Positions 9,267 to 17,528 of a stretch of DNA of 64,000 nt are shown here, in pieces. The stretch spans positions 16,202 through 80,201 of the forward strand of contig CACXES010000052.1 in NCBI GenBank assembly GCA_902766745.1. Direction: 5' to 3'. The notes beneath the pieces were generated by a model. It saw only the letters and a list, made by a program, of their open reading frames with translations. It did no database searches and had not been told where the DNA came from. A program made the translations under genes and the position numbers. This stretch comes from an uncultured Ruminococcus sp. GTDB taxonomy: Bacteria; Bacillota; Clostridia; Monoglobales; Monoglobaceae. How positions within the stretch are numbered: position 1 is the stretch's first letter; every line of letters starts with the position of its first letter.

Positions 9267-10283
9267 TTAAACGTTAATTCCAATGTTTTTGCCCATAGTG
9301 CGAAGCTTGTTCATCAAGTCTTCAAACTGCTTGGGATTAAGCGACTGCGCACCGTCGCACAGAGCCTTCTCCGGGCAGTTGTGCACCTCGACGATAAGTC
9401 CGTCCGCACCTACCGCCATTGCCGCCATAGACAGCGGCTCTACCATCCAGCTCATACCTGCCGAATGCGACGGGTCAACGATAACCGGCAGATGGCTGAG
9501 CTTCTTGACCGCCGGAATCGCACTCAAGTCAAGGGTGTTTCTGGTATAGGTTTCAAAGGTTCTGATACCCCTCTCGCAGAGGATTACGTTCTGATTTCCC
9601 CCTGCCAGAATATACTCCGCCGACATGAGCCATTCCTCAATGGTGGACGAAAGTCCGCGCTTTAGGAGTATTGGCTTGCTGCACTTTCCAAGCTCCTTTA
9701 AAAGGTCGAAGTTCTGCATATTTCTTGCACCGACCTGAATTATATCGACATCTCTTTCAAATTCCTCCACCATGTAAGGTGACATAATCTCCGTCACGAT
9801 CGGAAGTCCCGTTTCCTCACGTGCCGCTTTTAAGATCTCAATTCCCCGAAGCTCAAGTCCCTGGAAGGAATACGGAGATGTTCTCGGCTTAAATGCACCG
9901 CCGCGCAAAAGCTTTGCACCGCTTTTTTTGACCGCCTCCGCCGTCTCCTTTACCTGTGCGTCGGATTCAACCGAGCATGGTCCGGCGATTACACTGAATG
10001 TATTCTTCTTTCCGAACTCCGCCTCACCGATTTTTATTACGGTGTTCTCCGGATGGAACTTCCTGCTTACCTTCTTGAACGGCTCCTCTATCCGCATCAC
10101 GCGGTCAACATGAACGTTCAGCATAAGCGTATCGGGATCTACACGGCTTGTGTCTCCCAAGAGTCCCAACACTGTATAGTTTACACCTTTATTCACCATT
10201 ACGTCAAGTCCCATATCCCTAATATAGGAAATAACGGTCTCGATATCCTCTTCCTTTGTTTTCGGTTTCATTATTACAACCAT
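9267..10283 (-). CDS. aroF: DAHP synthase, type I-beta with N-terminal ferredoxin-like domain
   Basis: The 338-residue enzyme condenses PEP and erythrose 4-phosphate, the first shikimate step. Residues 1-70 form the small FL regulatory domain known from the Thermotoga enzyme, where Tyr binding inhibits. The barrel follows with SVIAGPCSVES, LRGGAFKPRTSPYSFQG, GARNMQNFDLLKE, LLKRG and VDPSHSAG. It is the first gene of the operon, 188 bases after the leader ORF stop. AAGGA precedes ATG 10283. Control is thus expected at two levels: feedback inhibition, and the attenuator upstream. Confidence 0.95.
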   Translation of the reverse strand: MVVIMKPKTKEEDIETVISYIRDMGLDVMVNKGVNYTVLGLLGDTSRVDPDTLMLNVHVDRVMRIEEPFKKVSRKFHPENTVIKIGEAEFGKKNTFSVIAGPCSVESDAQVKETAEAVKKSGAKLLRGGAFKPRTSPYSFQGLELRGIEILKAAREETGLPIVTEIMSPYMVEEFERDVDIIQVGARNMQNFDLLKELGKCSKPILLKRGLSSTIEEWLMSAEYILAGGNQNVILCERGIRTFETYTRNTLDLSAIPAVKKLSHLPVIVDPSHSAGMSWMVEPLSMAAMAVGADGLIVEVHNCPEKALCDGAQSLNPKQFEDLMNKLRTMGKNIGINV

Positions 10284-10402
10284 TTATATCATTCCTTCCA
10301 AGCTTAATTTTTCTCAAGACACACCTTGACCGCCGTATGCCGTCCGCTCCGCTCACCCTCGGCGCCGCATGGTCAGACTTTGCGTCCGTGCAGCCGACAA
10401 TC

Positions 10403-10431
10403 AAAAAGGGCAGGTTCGAGAGAACCTGCCC
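10403..10431 (-). terminator. Attenuator terminator of the aromatic operon
   Basis: Minus-strand GGGCAGGTTC-TCTC-GAACCTGCCC (10431-10408) is a perfect 10-bp stem with a 4-base loop, followed by TTTTTGATT. It lies 40 bases after the stop codon of the leader ORF and about 120 bases before aroF, so it would stop transcription before the operon genes. Confidence 0.92.
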
Positions 10432-10486
10432 ATACCATACTGAGATTTAATTTTCAAAAGGTAAATCGGTTCAGAGCTCTCTCGAA
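10415..10486 (-). promoter_or_regulatory. Predicted antiterminator pairing
   Basis: The last codons of the leader ORF (minus strand 10486-10475, TTCGAGAGAGCT) can pair with GGTTCTCTCGAA (10426-10415) over 12 consecutive bases: ten Watson-Crick pairs and two G-U pairs. The second segment holds the terminator's loop and the inner part of both arms, so the two structures exclude each other. A ribosome at the leader stop codon would cover the first segment and favour termination. A ribosome stalled on the upstream aromatic codons would leave it free. Confidence 0.75.
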
Positions 10487-10584
10487 TTTTCACACCAAAA
10501 ATAGCCGTAGCCACTAAAGCTAAAGCTAAAATAAAAGTAGAACTTATTTGATTTTGATGCATTTAAGTTCGAACAGCTGCCCAT
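10471..10584 (-). CDS. Aromatic-rich leader peptide of the aro operon
   Basis: This is a 37-codon ORF ending in TGA at 10473-10471. Residues 15-30 read FYFYFSFSFSGYGYFW: six Phe, four Tyr and one Trp among 16 residues. The peptide ends with WCENSREL. It starts about 33 bases from the predicted transcription start and is followed by a terminator and competing antiterminator. I chose ATG 10584 because AAGGGA lies upstream of it. An in-frame ATG at 10602 would give 43 residues but is only about 15 bases from the transcript start. The position and composition fit a pheL/trpL-like attenuation peptide whose codons measure charged Phe and Tyr tRNA. The TTTAGC repeat inside it suggests slippage growth. 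Confidence 0.85.
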   Translation of the reverse strand: MGSCSNLNASKSNKFYFYFSFSFSGYGYFWCENSREL

Positions 10585-10623
10585 GCTTCCGTTTCCCTTC
10601 ATCAAATTTATAAATACAATTTT

Positions 10624-10652
10624 ATCATACTCCATATGTTTTGAATTGTCAA
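10624..10652 (-). promoter_or_regulatory. SigA-type promoter of the aromatic operon
   Basis: On the minus strand there is TTGACA (10652-10647), a 17-base spacer and TATGAT (10629-10624). It gives a predicted transcript start near 10617 that includes the leader ORF and attenuator. Confidence 0.85.
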
Positions 10653-10749
10653 GTATTTTTTTATAATTTTAAAAATTACCGTCGTATTTTATAAAAAATT
10701 GTCTTATGCAGTGCACCACATCCAAAAATTTAACCAAATTTCGGCTCGT

Positions 10750-13089
10750 CTATCTGCCTCGGCACAGCTTCATAACCATAACCGTCATATCGTCTGCAAG
10801 CTCATTTCCATGCAGAATTTTAGACATATCCATGATTCTGTCCGCAAGCTCCTGCGCCGGCATATCCTCATCAGCCTCGGCAATCATCGTCTTTATCCAC
10901 TCCTCGCTGCCGTCCTTCTTTCTCATGCCGTCGCTGAGCATGACAACAATGTCACCGATGTTAAGCTTATGGGCAAAGGTCTCGATTTCGACATCCCTCA
11001 CCACGCCTACGGGGAGAGATGCCCCCTTAACCGTTTCAATTTCGCCGCCGCGCTTGATGTAGCTCGGCTCGGCTCCGTTCTTTATAAATTCCGCCTCGCC
11101 GCCGAACAGGTCAATCACACATATATCTACCGTAGCAAATGCCTCATTTGCCGATTTCATCACCATTATGGAATTGACAAGCCGAACCGCAAGCTCCCTG
11201 TCAAAGCCCGCCTCGAGGAAGTCCCCTAAAATTCTTACCGTTGCGGCACTGTCTCGGGACGCACGGTGTCCTGTACCCATTCCGTCGCTCAGCGCGGCGG
11301 CGTACTTTCCCTCACTCAAATAACGCATAACGCAGCTGTCACCGTTTTCCTCTCCCGCACCGCCCGAAGCCGAGCCTGCTTCCACAGCATAGCCCTGCGG
11401 TCTTGCAAAACGCATCATAAGCTCTCCGCCGTCCGCTCTGACCGCTCCGACCATTGTCATTCTGACACCAAGCACGGCGCGGAGGGTCGTTTCAATGCTC
11501 CGCCGCTGTGCATCGGGGTTATCCTCGACAACGGCTCCCACATAGGCAAAGTACCCGTCACGCCCGTCCATTGTCACGTCAAGCTCTGTTATCTCAATTC
11601 CCTTGGACACAAGCCTCATTCTTATCTCCTGCTCAGCATTGCTGTCAATCCGCTCCTCACACAGCTCATCGGAAATACCGTCCAAAATCTGTGCCACGCC
11701 TGCAATCTGCTGTGCGGCAAGCTCTCGGTTTTCGCTCAGCTTGCTCCTCCATACACAGTTTATCCTGTATATCTCATGCAGAGCGTTCATCTCACGGGTC
11801 AGGCTTCTTCCACGCAGGCAACGCCGCCCGAGACAGCTCTCCGCCTCCTCCTCCGCAAGAGTTCCGTGGCATTCCATATGCTTAAGCATCTTAAACAGGC
11901 CGTTGTACGTTCTGTTGAAGTGCTGAACCCAGCAGTCACCGATAGCCGGACATTCACGGCAGACCCGTTCGGCAACGCTGTCAAAGAGCATGGATATCTC
12001 CTCTGCATCAGGTCCCTCCTCATTGTCGGACAGACTGAAAAAGGTTTCCGCAAGATTCCTGAAGGAGCCTGCCGCCGTATCAAGCCGTCCGCGGATATAT
12101 TCACGGCATCTCTGTGCATCTCCCTTTCCGCTGTCTATTCCCATAATTCTCTTCAGTGTCCTCGGCACCGTCTCCGGCGTCATTATTATAAATATCGCCG
12201 AAAGCGGTATATCCGCCCAGCCGAACAGAGTGTATCCCGCCGCCGCACAATACACCGCACCCGCCGCCGCAGCCGCTGCGGTTAACAGTCCCACACTGTT
12301 TCTGCCGTGCCTGTATACAAGTCCGCCGGCTATACCGCAGACGGCGCATACAGACATTTTGTACATCGCATCACCGCCGCCGCATATAAGTCCGACACAG
12401 ATTCCGCAGACAGCACCGCAGCCGACGCCGCCGCTTGCCGCAAACATCCCGATAAGCCACAGCCCGGCAATATCCGCCGCAGAGATAAATTCACCGATCC
12501 TGAGCCCCTTAAGCCCCAGAAGCATAACCGCACACATTATGCCGAGACATGCCTTTTCTTCACGGTTCATCGAAAGCAGAACGCTGCGCCTGCCGCTAAG
12601 TATCTGTGACGTTTTTTCAAACACAACTCCTCCTACCGCCGTCAGCATTGCACCGACAATGCAGCCGAAAGCCGCGGCCACGGAAAACCCGTAAATCATC
12701 ATTTCCGCAATTCCGGCAAGCACCTCCGCCGATGCCGCCGCACCGACTGCGGCCGCCATGGGAATATCCTCATCCCTGTCCCCTGCCGCAAACAGAAAAA
12801 GCAGGTACGCCAGGGTGCAGCATATGTATCGCAGCCCAAGCCGAAAATCCAGCAGCGATGCATACCCCGCCGCCGCAGCGGCACAGCTTACAACCGCACC
12901 CAAGCCGAAGCGCCTCTCCATAGTGATATATGCCAGCCCGAAGGGTGCTATGCCACCATATGGCACGGCACGAGCAAGGAAAAATCCTATCAGTCTTACC
13001 GCCGCCTCTGCCGCACTTATCCCCCGTCCCTTAAAACCCTGTGCAAGCTGCACAGCAGTGCTTATCTTATCTTTGTTTGCCTGTTTCAT
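10750..13089 (-). CDS. spoIIE: Stage II sporulation protein E, PP2C phosphatase
   Basis: The 779-residue protein dephosphorylates SpoIIAA to activate SigF in the forespore and associates with the polar septum. The N-terminal third is a chain of hydrophobic membrane segments and is followed by a cysteine-containing linker (ECPAIGDCWVQHFN). The C-terminal PP2C domain shows AALSDGMGTGHRAS, TVDICVIDLFGGEAEFIKNG and DIVVMLSDGM with metal-binding Asp residues. ATG 13089 follows AGGAG by 8 bases; a GTG at 13098 overlaps that site and was not used. The length is close to the Bacillus protein. It is transcribed alone from a Spo0A-type promoter. Confidence 0.95.
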   Translation of the reverse strand: MKQANKDKISTAVQLAQGFKGRGISAAEAAVRLIGFFLARAVPYGGIAPFGLAYITMERRFGLGAVVSCAAAAAGYASLLDFRLGLRYICCTLAYLLFLFAAGDRDEDIPMAAAVGAAASAEVLAGIAEMMIYGFSVAAAFGCIVGAMLTAVGGVVFEKTSQILSGRRSVLLSMNREEKACLGIMCAVMLLGLKGLRIGEFISAADIAGLWLIGMFAASGGVGCGAVCGICVGLICGGGDAMYKMSVCAVCGIAGGLVYRHGRNSVGLLTAAAAAAGAVYCAAAGYTLFGWADIPLSAIFIIMTPETVPRTLKRIMGIDSGKGDAQRCREYIRGRLDTAAGSFRNLAETFFSLSDNEEGPDAEEISMLFDSVAERVCRECPAIGDCWVQHFNRTYNGLFKMLKHMECHGTLAEEEAESCLGRRCLRGRSLTREMNALHEIYRINCVWRSKLSENRELAAQQIAGVAQILDGISDELCEERIDSNAEQEIRMRLVSKGIEITELDVTMDGRDGYFAYVGAVVEDNPDAQRRSIETTLRAVLGVRMTMVGAVRADGGELMMRFARPQGYAVEAGSASGGAGEENGDSCVMRYLSEGKYAAALSDGMGTGHRASRDSAATVRILGDFLEAGFDRELAVRLVNSIMVMKSANEAFATVDICVIDLFGGEAEFIKNGAEPSYIKRGGEIETVKGASLPVGVVRDVEIETFAHKLNIGDIVVMLSDGMRKKDGSEEWIKTMIAEADEDMPAQELADRIMDMSKILHGNELADDMTVMVMKLCRGR

Positions 13090-13124
13090 TTGTAACACTC
13101 CTCTTACCTCTCGTTAATAACCCT

Positions 13125-13158
13125 ATTATATCCAAATAGTGGTAATTATTATGTCGAA
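13125..13158 (-). promoter_or_regulatory. Spo0A-box promoter of spoIIE with 21-bp spacing
   Basis: The minus strand reads TTCGACA (13158-13152, reverse complement of the Spo0A box TGTCGAA), then 21 bases, then TATAAT (13130-13125). Bacillus spoIIE and spoIIG promoters have the same unusual 21-bp spacing with Spo0A boxes at the -35 region, so Spo0A~P activation is likely here too. Confidence 0.75.
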
Positions 13159-13188
13159 GCGGGTAGCGTTTTTAAATTTTATTTGTAT

Positions 13189-13479
13189 TTAATCCAAAAG
13201 CAGGCAAACCGCAGCAGCAGCCGCCGACAAAATAAACGCAAGAACGGCAAGAACAGCGGCAAAACGACGGCTTCGGACGCTGCGCTCTGCCGCCTCGGGC
13301 ATTTCGATGGTGTTAATGTAATTATTTATAATCTCCTGTGCCTCCTCGACTATTCCGCGACCCACTGCTGCAGCTGTCGGCTCTGCCGAAGACGACCTCA
13401 ATATAAAGATTGCCTGTTCTATGGAATCCGACTTTATGTTGCTTATGATTACCGCTCTCTTTCCTCTGCGCTCCGCCAT
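13189..13479 (-). CDS. Small tail-anchored hypothetical protein
   Basis: The 96-residue protein is not one I can assign. Its soluble N-terminal part contains KRAVIISNIKSDSIEQAIFIL, a short helical stretch around EEAQEIINNYINTIE and a basic patch (RSVRSRR). The last 23 residues form one membrane helix (FAAVLAVLAFILSAAAAAVCLL). The frame opens with GGAGG 8 bases before ATG 13479. It lies 100 bases upstream of spoIIE on the same strand, but the spoIIE promoter lies between them. A sporulation role is only a guess from position. Confidence 0.75.
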   Translation of the reverse strand: MAERRGKRAVIISNIKSDSIEQAIFILRSSSAEPTAAAVGRGIVEEAQEIINNYINTIEMPEAAERSVRSRRFAAVLAVLAFILSAAAAAVCLLLD

Positions 13480-13587
13480 TTCTTATTCCTCCGTCATTTT
13501 ATTATTAATTTTTGTATAATATTTTATTTGATAATACTGCCTTTACGGATATTTTTAACAAGCATTTGCGGTTTTATACCATAATGT

Positions 13588-13616
13588 TTGACATTGGGGG
13601 AAATTTGTGCTATTAT
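13588..13616 (+). promoter_or_regulatory. SigA-type promoter of the ECF S-component gene
   Basis: TTGACA (13588-13593), 17-base spacer, TATTAT (13611-13616), about 30 bases before the TTG start. Confidence 0.75.
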
Positions 13617-13646
13617 TTATTTAATTATTACTTGGAGGGGTTTAAA

Positions 13647-14192
13647 TTGAAGAAAAAATTTACAACAAAAGACATGGTAATATCTGCGCTGCTGATTGCT
13701 GTCGGCATACTTATACCGATGATATTTACCGGACTTCCGTTTAGGATTGTAGTCGGTCCGTATTCCGCAACGCTTATGGCACACGTTCCCGTAATCTTAG
13801 CAATGTTCATATCACCTCAGGTTGCGGTCTTCACTGCGGTTGGCACTACGCTTGGCTTTTTCTTTACCGCACCGCTTATCATTGCGGTTCGTGCCGCATC
13901 GCATATCTTCTTCGCAATAATGGGTGCGCTGTTCATAAAGCGCGGTATGCGTGCGATTCCGCTGTGTCTGGCCACGGGTGCTGTACACTCTCTGATTGAG
14001 GGTCTTGTTGTACTTATATTTTATCTCGGTGCCTTTGCCGCACCGGCGGACGGATACTCGGTATCCGCAATGGTTTTGATTACAATTTTCGGCACACTTG
14101 CACATCACTGCGTCGACTTTATAATAGCTTATATTGTCGGAAAGGCTCTCGGCCGCGCAAAGATGCTTCCTCCTATGCCGAAGCTCATTTAA
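13647..14192 (+). CDS. ECF transporter S component
   Basis: The 181-residue membrane protein has five or six hydrophobic segments and the small all-helical layout of substrate-binding S components of energy-coupling factor vitamin transporters. It begins LKKKFTTKDMVISALLIAVGILIPM. I chose TTG 13647 because GGAGGGG lies just before it and because it is downstream of the promoter -10 box; ATG 13512 lies upstream of that promoter. No EcfA or EcfT gene is nearby, so it probably shares a module encoded elsewhere. The substrate is unknown. Confidence 0.8.
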   Translation: MKKKFTTKDMVISALLIAVGILIPMIFTGLPFRIVVGPYSATLMAHVPVILAMFISPQVAVFTAVGTTLGFFFTAPLIIAVRAASHIFFAIMGALFIKRGMRAIPLCLATGAVHSLIEGLVVLIFYLGAFAAPADGYSVSAMVLITIFGTLAHHCVDFIIAYIVGKALGRAKMLPPMPKLI

Positions 14193-14216
14193 TAATTTTA
14201 AAAAGGGGTAATATTA

Positions 14217-14831
14217 ATGGATGCGAAAATCGAAAAGCTTGTACCAAAGCTTAAAATGCGTAATTTTGAAGTACGCTGCTGTGAAACGGCAGATGACGCA
14301 GCAAGACTTGCCGCAGATATGACAGAAAATGACGCCACCGTTGCCTGGGGCGGTTCAAAAACCGTTGCTCAGACCGGTATTCTTGAGCTTCTGCGCCAAA
14401 AGGGCTGTAAGCTCCTCGACCGTGACAGCGCAAAAACCCCCGAGGAGAGAGAGGAGCTTATGCGCCGAGGATTGCTTGCGGATGTATTTTTAATGAGTTC
14501 AAACGCAGTCAGCGAGGACGGAATCTTAGTCAACATTGACGGAATGGGAAACCGTGTTGCGGCTATGTGCTACGGTCCGAAAAACGTCATTATGATTATC
14601 GGAAAAAACAAAATATGCGGCACTCTCGCAGAGGCGGAATACCGTGTTCAGAACGTTGCGGCGGTCAAGAATGCCGAACGCTTCGGTCTTACCAAGACCG
14701 GCTGCTCCAAGGGTAAATGCATCGACTGTCTGTCGGAGGAATGTATGTGCTCATATGTTGTAAAGACACGGCGCAGCAAGGTTCCCGGAAGGATTAAAAT
14801 TATCCTCGTTAACGAGGATCTGGGCTTTTGA
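14217..14831 (+). CDS. LUD domain protein (LutC/YkgG-like)
   Basis: The 204-residue protein has the lactate-utilisation (LUD) fold. Motifs are WGGSKTVAQTG near residue 45, a central FLMSSNAVSEDGILVNIDGMGNRVA-like core (given here as MSSNAVSEDG followed by DGMGNRVAAM) and VIMIIGKNKI. Near the C terminus, GCSKGKCIDCLSEECMCSY is a five-Cys cluster. The LutA and LutB subunits of lactate oxidation are absent here, so a stand-alone role is likely. It starts 24 bases after the ECF gene and ends at a strong terminator. Confidence 0.88.
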   Translation: MDAKIEKLVPKLKMRNFEVRCCETADDAARLAADMTENDATVAWGGSKTVAQTGILELLRQKGCKLLDRDSAKTPEEREELMRRGLLADVFLMSSNAVSEDGILVNIDGMGNRVAAMCYGPKNVIMIIGKNKICGTLAEAEYRVQNVAAVKNAERFGLTKTGCSKGKCIDCLSEECMCSYVVKTRRSKVPGRIKIILVNEDLGF

Positions 14832-14850
14832 TAAAATCATGTATCTCACT

Positions 14851-14891
14851 GCTGCGACAGGGTAAAAACAAACACCCTGCCGCAGCTTTTT
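14851..14891 (+). terminator. Intrinsic terminator after the LUD gene
   Basis: GCTGCGACAGGGT pairs with ACCCTGCCGCAGC (one internal mismatch) around a 10-base loop, followed by TTTTTAT. It lies between two convergent genes. Confidence 0.8.
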
Positions 14892-14895
14892 ATAT

Positions 14896-15105
14896 CTATC
14901 TTACATGCTCTTTGTCCAGAACCTTTTCCTTAAAGAAAAAGGTGATAGCCCAAAGTCCGCCTATTCCCACCAGCGTGTAAATAATACGGCTGATGACCGA
15001 AAGCTGACCGCCGAACAGCATTCCGACGATGTTAACGCCGAAAAGACCGATGCTGCCCCAGTTTATTGCTCCTACAATAATCAGTATTAAAGCCAGTGCG
15101 TCCAT
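14896..15105 (-). CDS. DUF378 domain small membrane protein
   Basis: The 69-residue protein has two membrane helices separated by a short loop: ALALILIIVGAINWGSIGLFG and VISRIIYTLVGIGGLWAITFFF. The NWGSIGLFG motif is characteristic of DUF378. Its function is unknown. ATG 15105 follows AAGGAG by 9 bases and was preferred to ATG 15135, which lacks a binding site. Confidence 0.88.
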   Translation of the reverse strand: MDALALILIIVGAINWGSIGLFGVNIVGMLFGGQLSVISRIIYTLVGIGGLWAITFFFKEKVLDKEHVR

Positions 15106-15210
15106 AAAATAATTCTCCTTTCTGCACTTTTTCATATCTATTTTGACCTTTTAACCGAAAATTATTCCGACAAAAACAATAACAAATTAATTACAAACCA
15201 TATTTTTCCC

Positions 15211-15238
15211 TTGACAACATTAAATTTCAAGATATAAT
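15211..15238 (+). promoter_or_regulatory. SigA-type promoter of hppA
   Basis: TTGACA (15211-15216), 16-base spacer, TATAAT (15233-15238). The roughly 100-base 5' leader contains one 8-bp hairpin, TGCGGATA-TAAA-TATCCGCA (15293-15312). Confidence 0.75.
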
Positions 15239-15348
15239 TAAATTATAAGCTTATTTAAATTTGATTTACGCATACAATAATTATATAAAAAATGCGGATA
15301 TAAATATCCGCAAAATTATAAAATTTATACTTAAGGGGGATGTCAATA

Positions 15349-17451
15349 ATGACATATCTGGAAACAGCGGCTCCTATTCTTGTATTGTGTGCCGCAATTA
15401 TCGGTCTTGTATTCGCCGTATGCAAATTCTACAGCGTAAAACGATGTCCCGAAGGAACTGCCGAAATGGCTAACATTTCCGCAAAGATCCGCAAGGGTGC
15501 CATGGCGTATTTAAAGCGGCAGTATAAAACCGTATCTGTATTTTTTGTTGTAATGCTTGTTATCCTCATAATTATGAGTGCGGCCGGTGTGCTCACATGG
15601 TTTGTACCCTTCGCATTCCTGTCCGGCGGCTTCTTCTCGGGTCTTTCCGGCTTTGTGGGAATGAAAATCGCCACCTACGCCAACAGCAGAACCGCTAACG
15701 GCGCAAGGGAGGGACTTAACAAGGGTCTTAAAATTGCATTTTCCAGCGGTACCGTTATGGGTCTGACCGTTGTAGGCCTCGGACTTCTTGACATAAGCGT
15801 ATGGTTCTTGATACTTCGAGCCTTCTACGGCAATGACCCGTCCTCAATTACGGGCGCAATGCTGACCTTCGGCATGGGCGCAAGCTCCATGGCTCTGTTT
15901 GCCAGAGTCGGCGGCGGTATCTTCACCAAGGCGGCTGACGTTGGTGCTGACCTTGTCGGCAAGGTTGAAGCCGGCATCCCGGAGGACGATCCCAGAAACC
16001 CCGCCGTTATCGCCGATAACGTGGGCGACAACGTAGGCGATGTTGCCGGTATGGGTGCCGATCTTTACGAATCCTATGTCGGCTCGGTTATCTCGGCTGC
16101 CGCTCTCGCCGCTGCCGCAAAGCTCGGCATGGTCGGTGTAATTGTTCCTATGCTCATCGCAGGCATCGGTATTATCTCATCAATCATAGGCACCTTCTTT
16201 GTAAGCACCAAGGAGGGCGCAACACAGAAAAATCTTTTGGGCTCGCTCCGCCGCGGAACATATATAAGCTCCATACTCTCCGCTCTCGGTTCGGCACTTT
16301 TGATATTCAATCTTCTGCCCGATAACAGCGGTGTGTTCTGGGCGGTAATCTCAGGACTTCTGGCAGGCGTATTGATCGGCTTCTTTACCGAATACTACAC
16401 CTCGGATTCGTATCAGCCCACACAGAAGCTTGCCGCCTCCTCTGAAACGGGAAGCGCAACGACAATAATCGACGGTCTTGCCCTCGGCATGAATTCCACG
16501 GCTATCCCCGTTATAATCATAGCAATATCGGTTCTTATAAGCTACTTTGTATCGGGCGGTGCAAACAACTTTGCGATGGGTCTTTACGGTATAGGCATTT
16601 CCGCAGTCGGAATGCTCTCGACACTCGGTATTACCCTTGCCACCGACGCATACGGTCCCGTTGCCGATAACGCCGGCGGTATTGCCGAAATGGCAGGGCT
16701 TGAATCCACTGTCAGAAACCGCACCGATGCCCTTGACTCTCTCGGTAACACAACTGCGGCAACGGGCAAGGGCTTTGCGATAGGCTCTGCGGCACTGACC
16801 GCTCTGGCTCTTATCGTTTCCTACACCGACAAGGTCGAAGGCCTCGGCGGCGTGCTTAATTTGACAATTACCAACCCATCCGTTCTGATCGGCTTGTTTA
16901 TAGGTGCGATGCTGCCATTCCTGTTCAGTGCGTTTACAATGAAGGCTGTCGGCCGTGCGGCACAGAAAATTGTTGTTGAGGTACGCCGTCAGTTCAAGCA
17001 GATAAAGGGTCTTATGGAGGGCAAGGCAGAAGCTGATTACGAAACCTGCGTTGACATCTGCACACGCTCATCTCTGCACGAGATGATTCTCCCTGCCGCT
17101 CTCGGTATTATCGCACCTATTGCAGTAGGTCTTATTCTCGGCGTTAACGGTGTTGTCGGAATGCTTGCCGGTGCTCTTGTTTCCGGCTTTGCAATCGCAA
17201 TTATGATGGCAAACTCCGGCGGCGCATGGGACAACGCAAAGAAATTTATCGAAACGGGTCACTTCGGCGGCAAAGGCTCCGACAACCACAAGGCAGCCGT
17301 TGTTGGCGACACAGTGGGTGATCCCTTCAAGGATACCGCAGGCCCCTCGGTAAATATTCTTATCAAGCTTTTAAGCATGGTATCTATCGTATTTGCCGGC
17401 GTTGTTGTGAAGTTCAACCTTATAGATCTTCTGACAAATTTATTCAAGTAA
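15349..17451 (+). CDS. hppA: Membrane-bound pyrophosphatase (ion-pumping)
   Basis: The 700-residue protein has about 16 membrane helices and couples pyrophosphate hydrolysis to H+ or Na+ export. The catalytic loop reads [20 protein letters not shown], then [20 protein letters not shown], and a second site with [22 protein letters not shown], with Ala where K+-independent enzymes have Lys, places it in the K+-dependent subgroup; such enzymes may pump Na+ or H+. ATG 15349 is well spaced after AAGGGGGA; the ATG at 15340 overlaps that site. It is monocistronic with its own promoter and terminator. Confidence 0.96.
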   Translation: MTYLETAAPILVLCAAIIGLVFAVCKFYSVKRCPEGTAEMANISAKIRKGAMAYLKRQYKTVSVFFVVMLVILIIMSAAGVLTWFVPFAFLSGGFFSGLSGFVGMKIATYANSRTANGAREGLNKGLKIAFSSGTVMGLTVVGLGLLDISVWFLILRAFYGNDPSSITGAMLTFGMGASSMALFARVGGGIFTKAADVGADLVGKVEAGIPEDDPRNPAVIADNVGDNVGDVAGMGADLYESYVGSVISAAALAAAAKLGMVGVIVPMLIAGIGIISSIIGTFFVSTKEGATQKNLLGSLRRGTYISSILSALGSALLIFNLLPDNSGVFWAVISGLLAGVLIGFFTEYYTSDSYQPTQKLAASSETGSATTIIDGLALGMNSTAIPVIIIAISVLISYFVSGGANNFAMGLYGIGISAVGMLSTLGITLATDAYGPVADNAGGIAEMAGLESTVRNRTDALDSLGNTTAATGKGFAIGSAALTALALIVSYTDKVEGLGGVLNLTITNPSVLIGLFIGAMLPFLFSAFTMKAVGRAAQKIVVEVRRQFKQIKGLMEGKAEADYETCVDICTRSSLHEMILPAALGIIAPIAVGLILGVNGVVGMLAGALVSGFAIAIMMANSGGAWDNAKKFIETGHFGGKGSDNHKAAVVGDTVGDPFKDTAGPSVNILIKLLSMVSIVFAGVVVKFNLIDLLTNLFK

Positions 17452-17466
17452 ATTTTCAGACCTGTC

Positions 17467-17504
17467 AAAAATGCGGAGCGGTTCACTGGCTGTTCCGCAT
17501 TTTT
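17467..17504 (+). terminator. Intrinsic terminator of hppA
   Basis: AAAAATGCGGA (17467-17477) pairs with TCCGCATTTTT (17494-17504), an 11-bp stem with a T run in its right arm. Confidence 0.8.
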
Positions 17505-17528
17505 GAATATAAAATATTATTTAGTCGA

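Noticed and set aside
10219..10404. 61-codon minus-strand frame overlapping the aroF start
   Set aside because: It begins with TTG inside the terminator T run and runs out of frame into aroF. It has no family resemblance.
10585..10602. Upstream ATG of the aromatic leader ORF
   Set aside because: It is in frame but only about 15 bases from the predicted transcript start and lacks any purine-rich site. The second ATG at 10584 is better placed. The attenuation model does not depend on the choice.
10284..10652. T-box riboswitch in front of aroF
   Set aside because: No T-box core sequence or specifier stem-loop is visible. The leader instead contains a translated aromatic-rich ORF.
15293..15312. 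Hairpin in the hppA leader as a riboswitch or terminator
   Set aside because: It is a single 8-bp stem without a T run on the plus strand, and no riboswitch consensus is visible.
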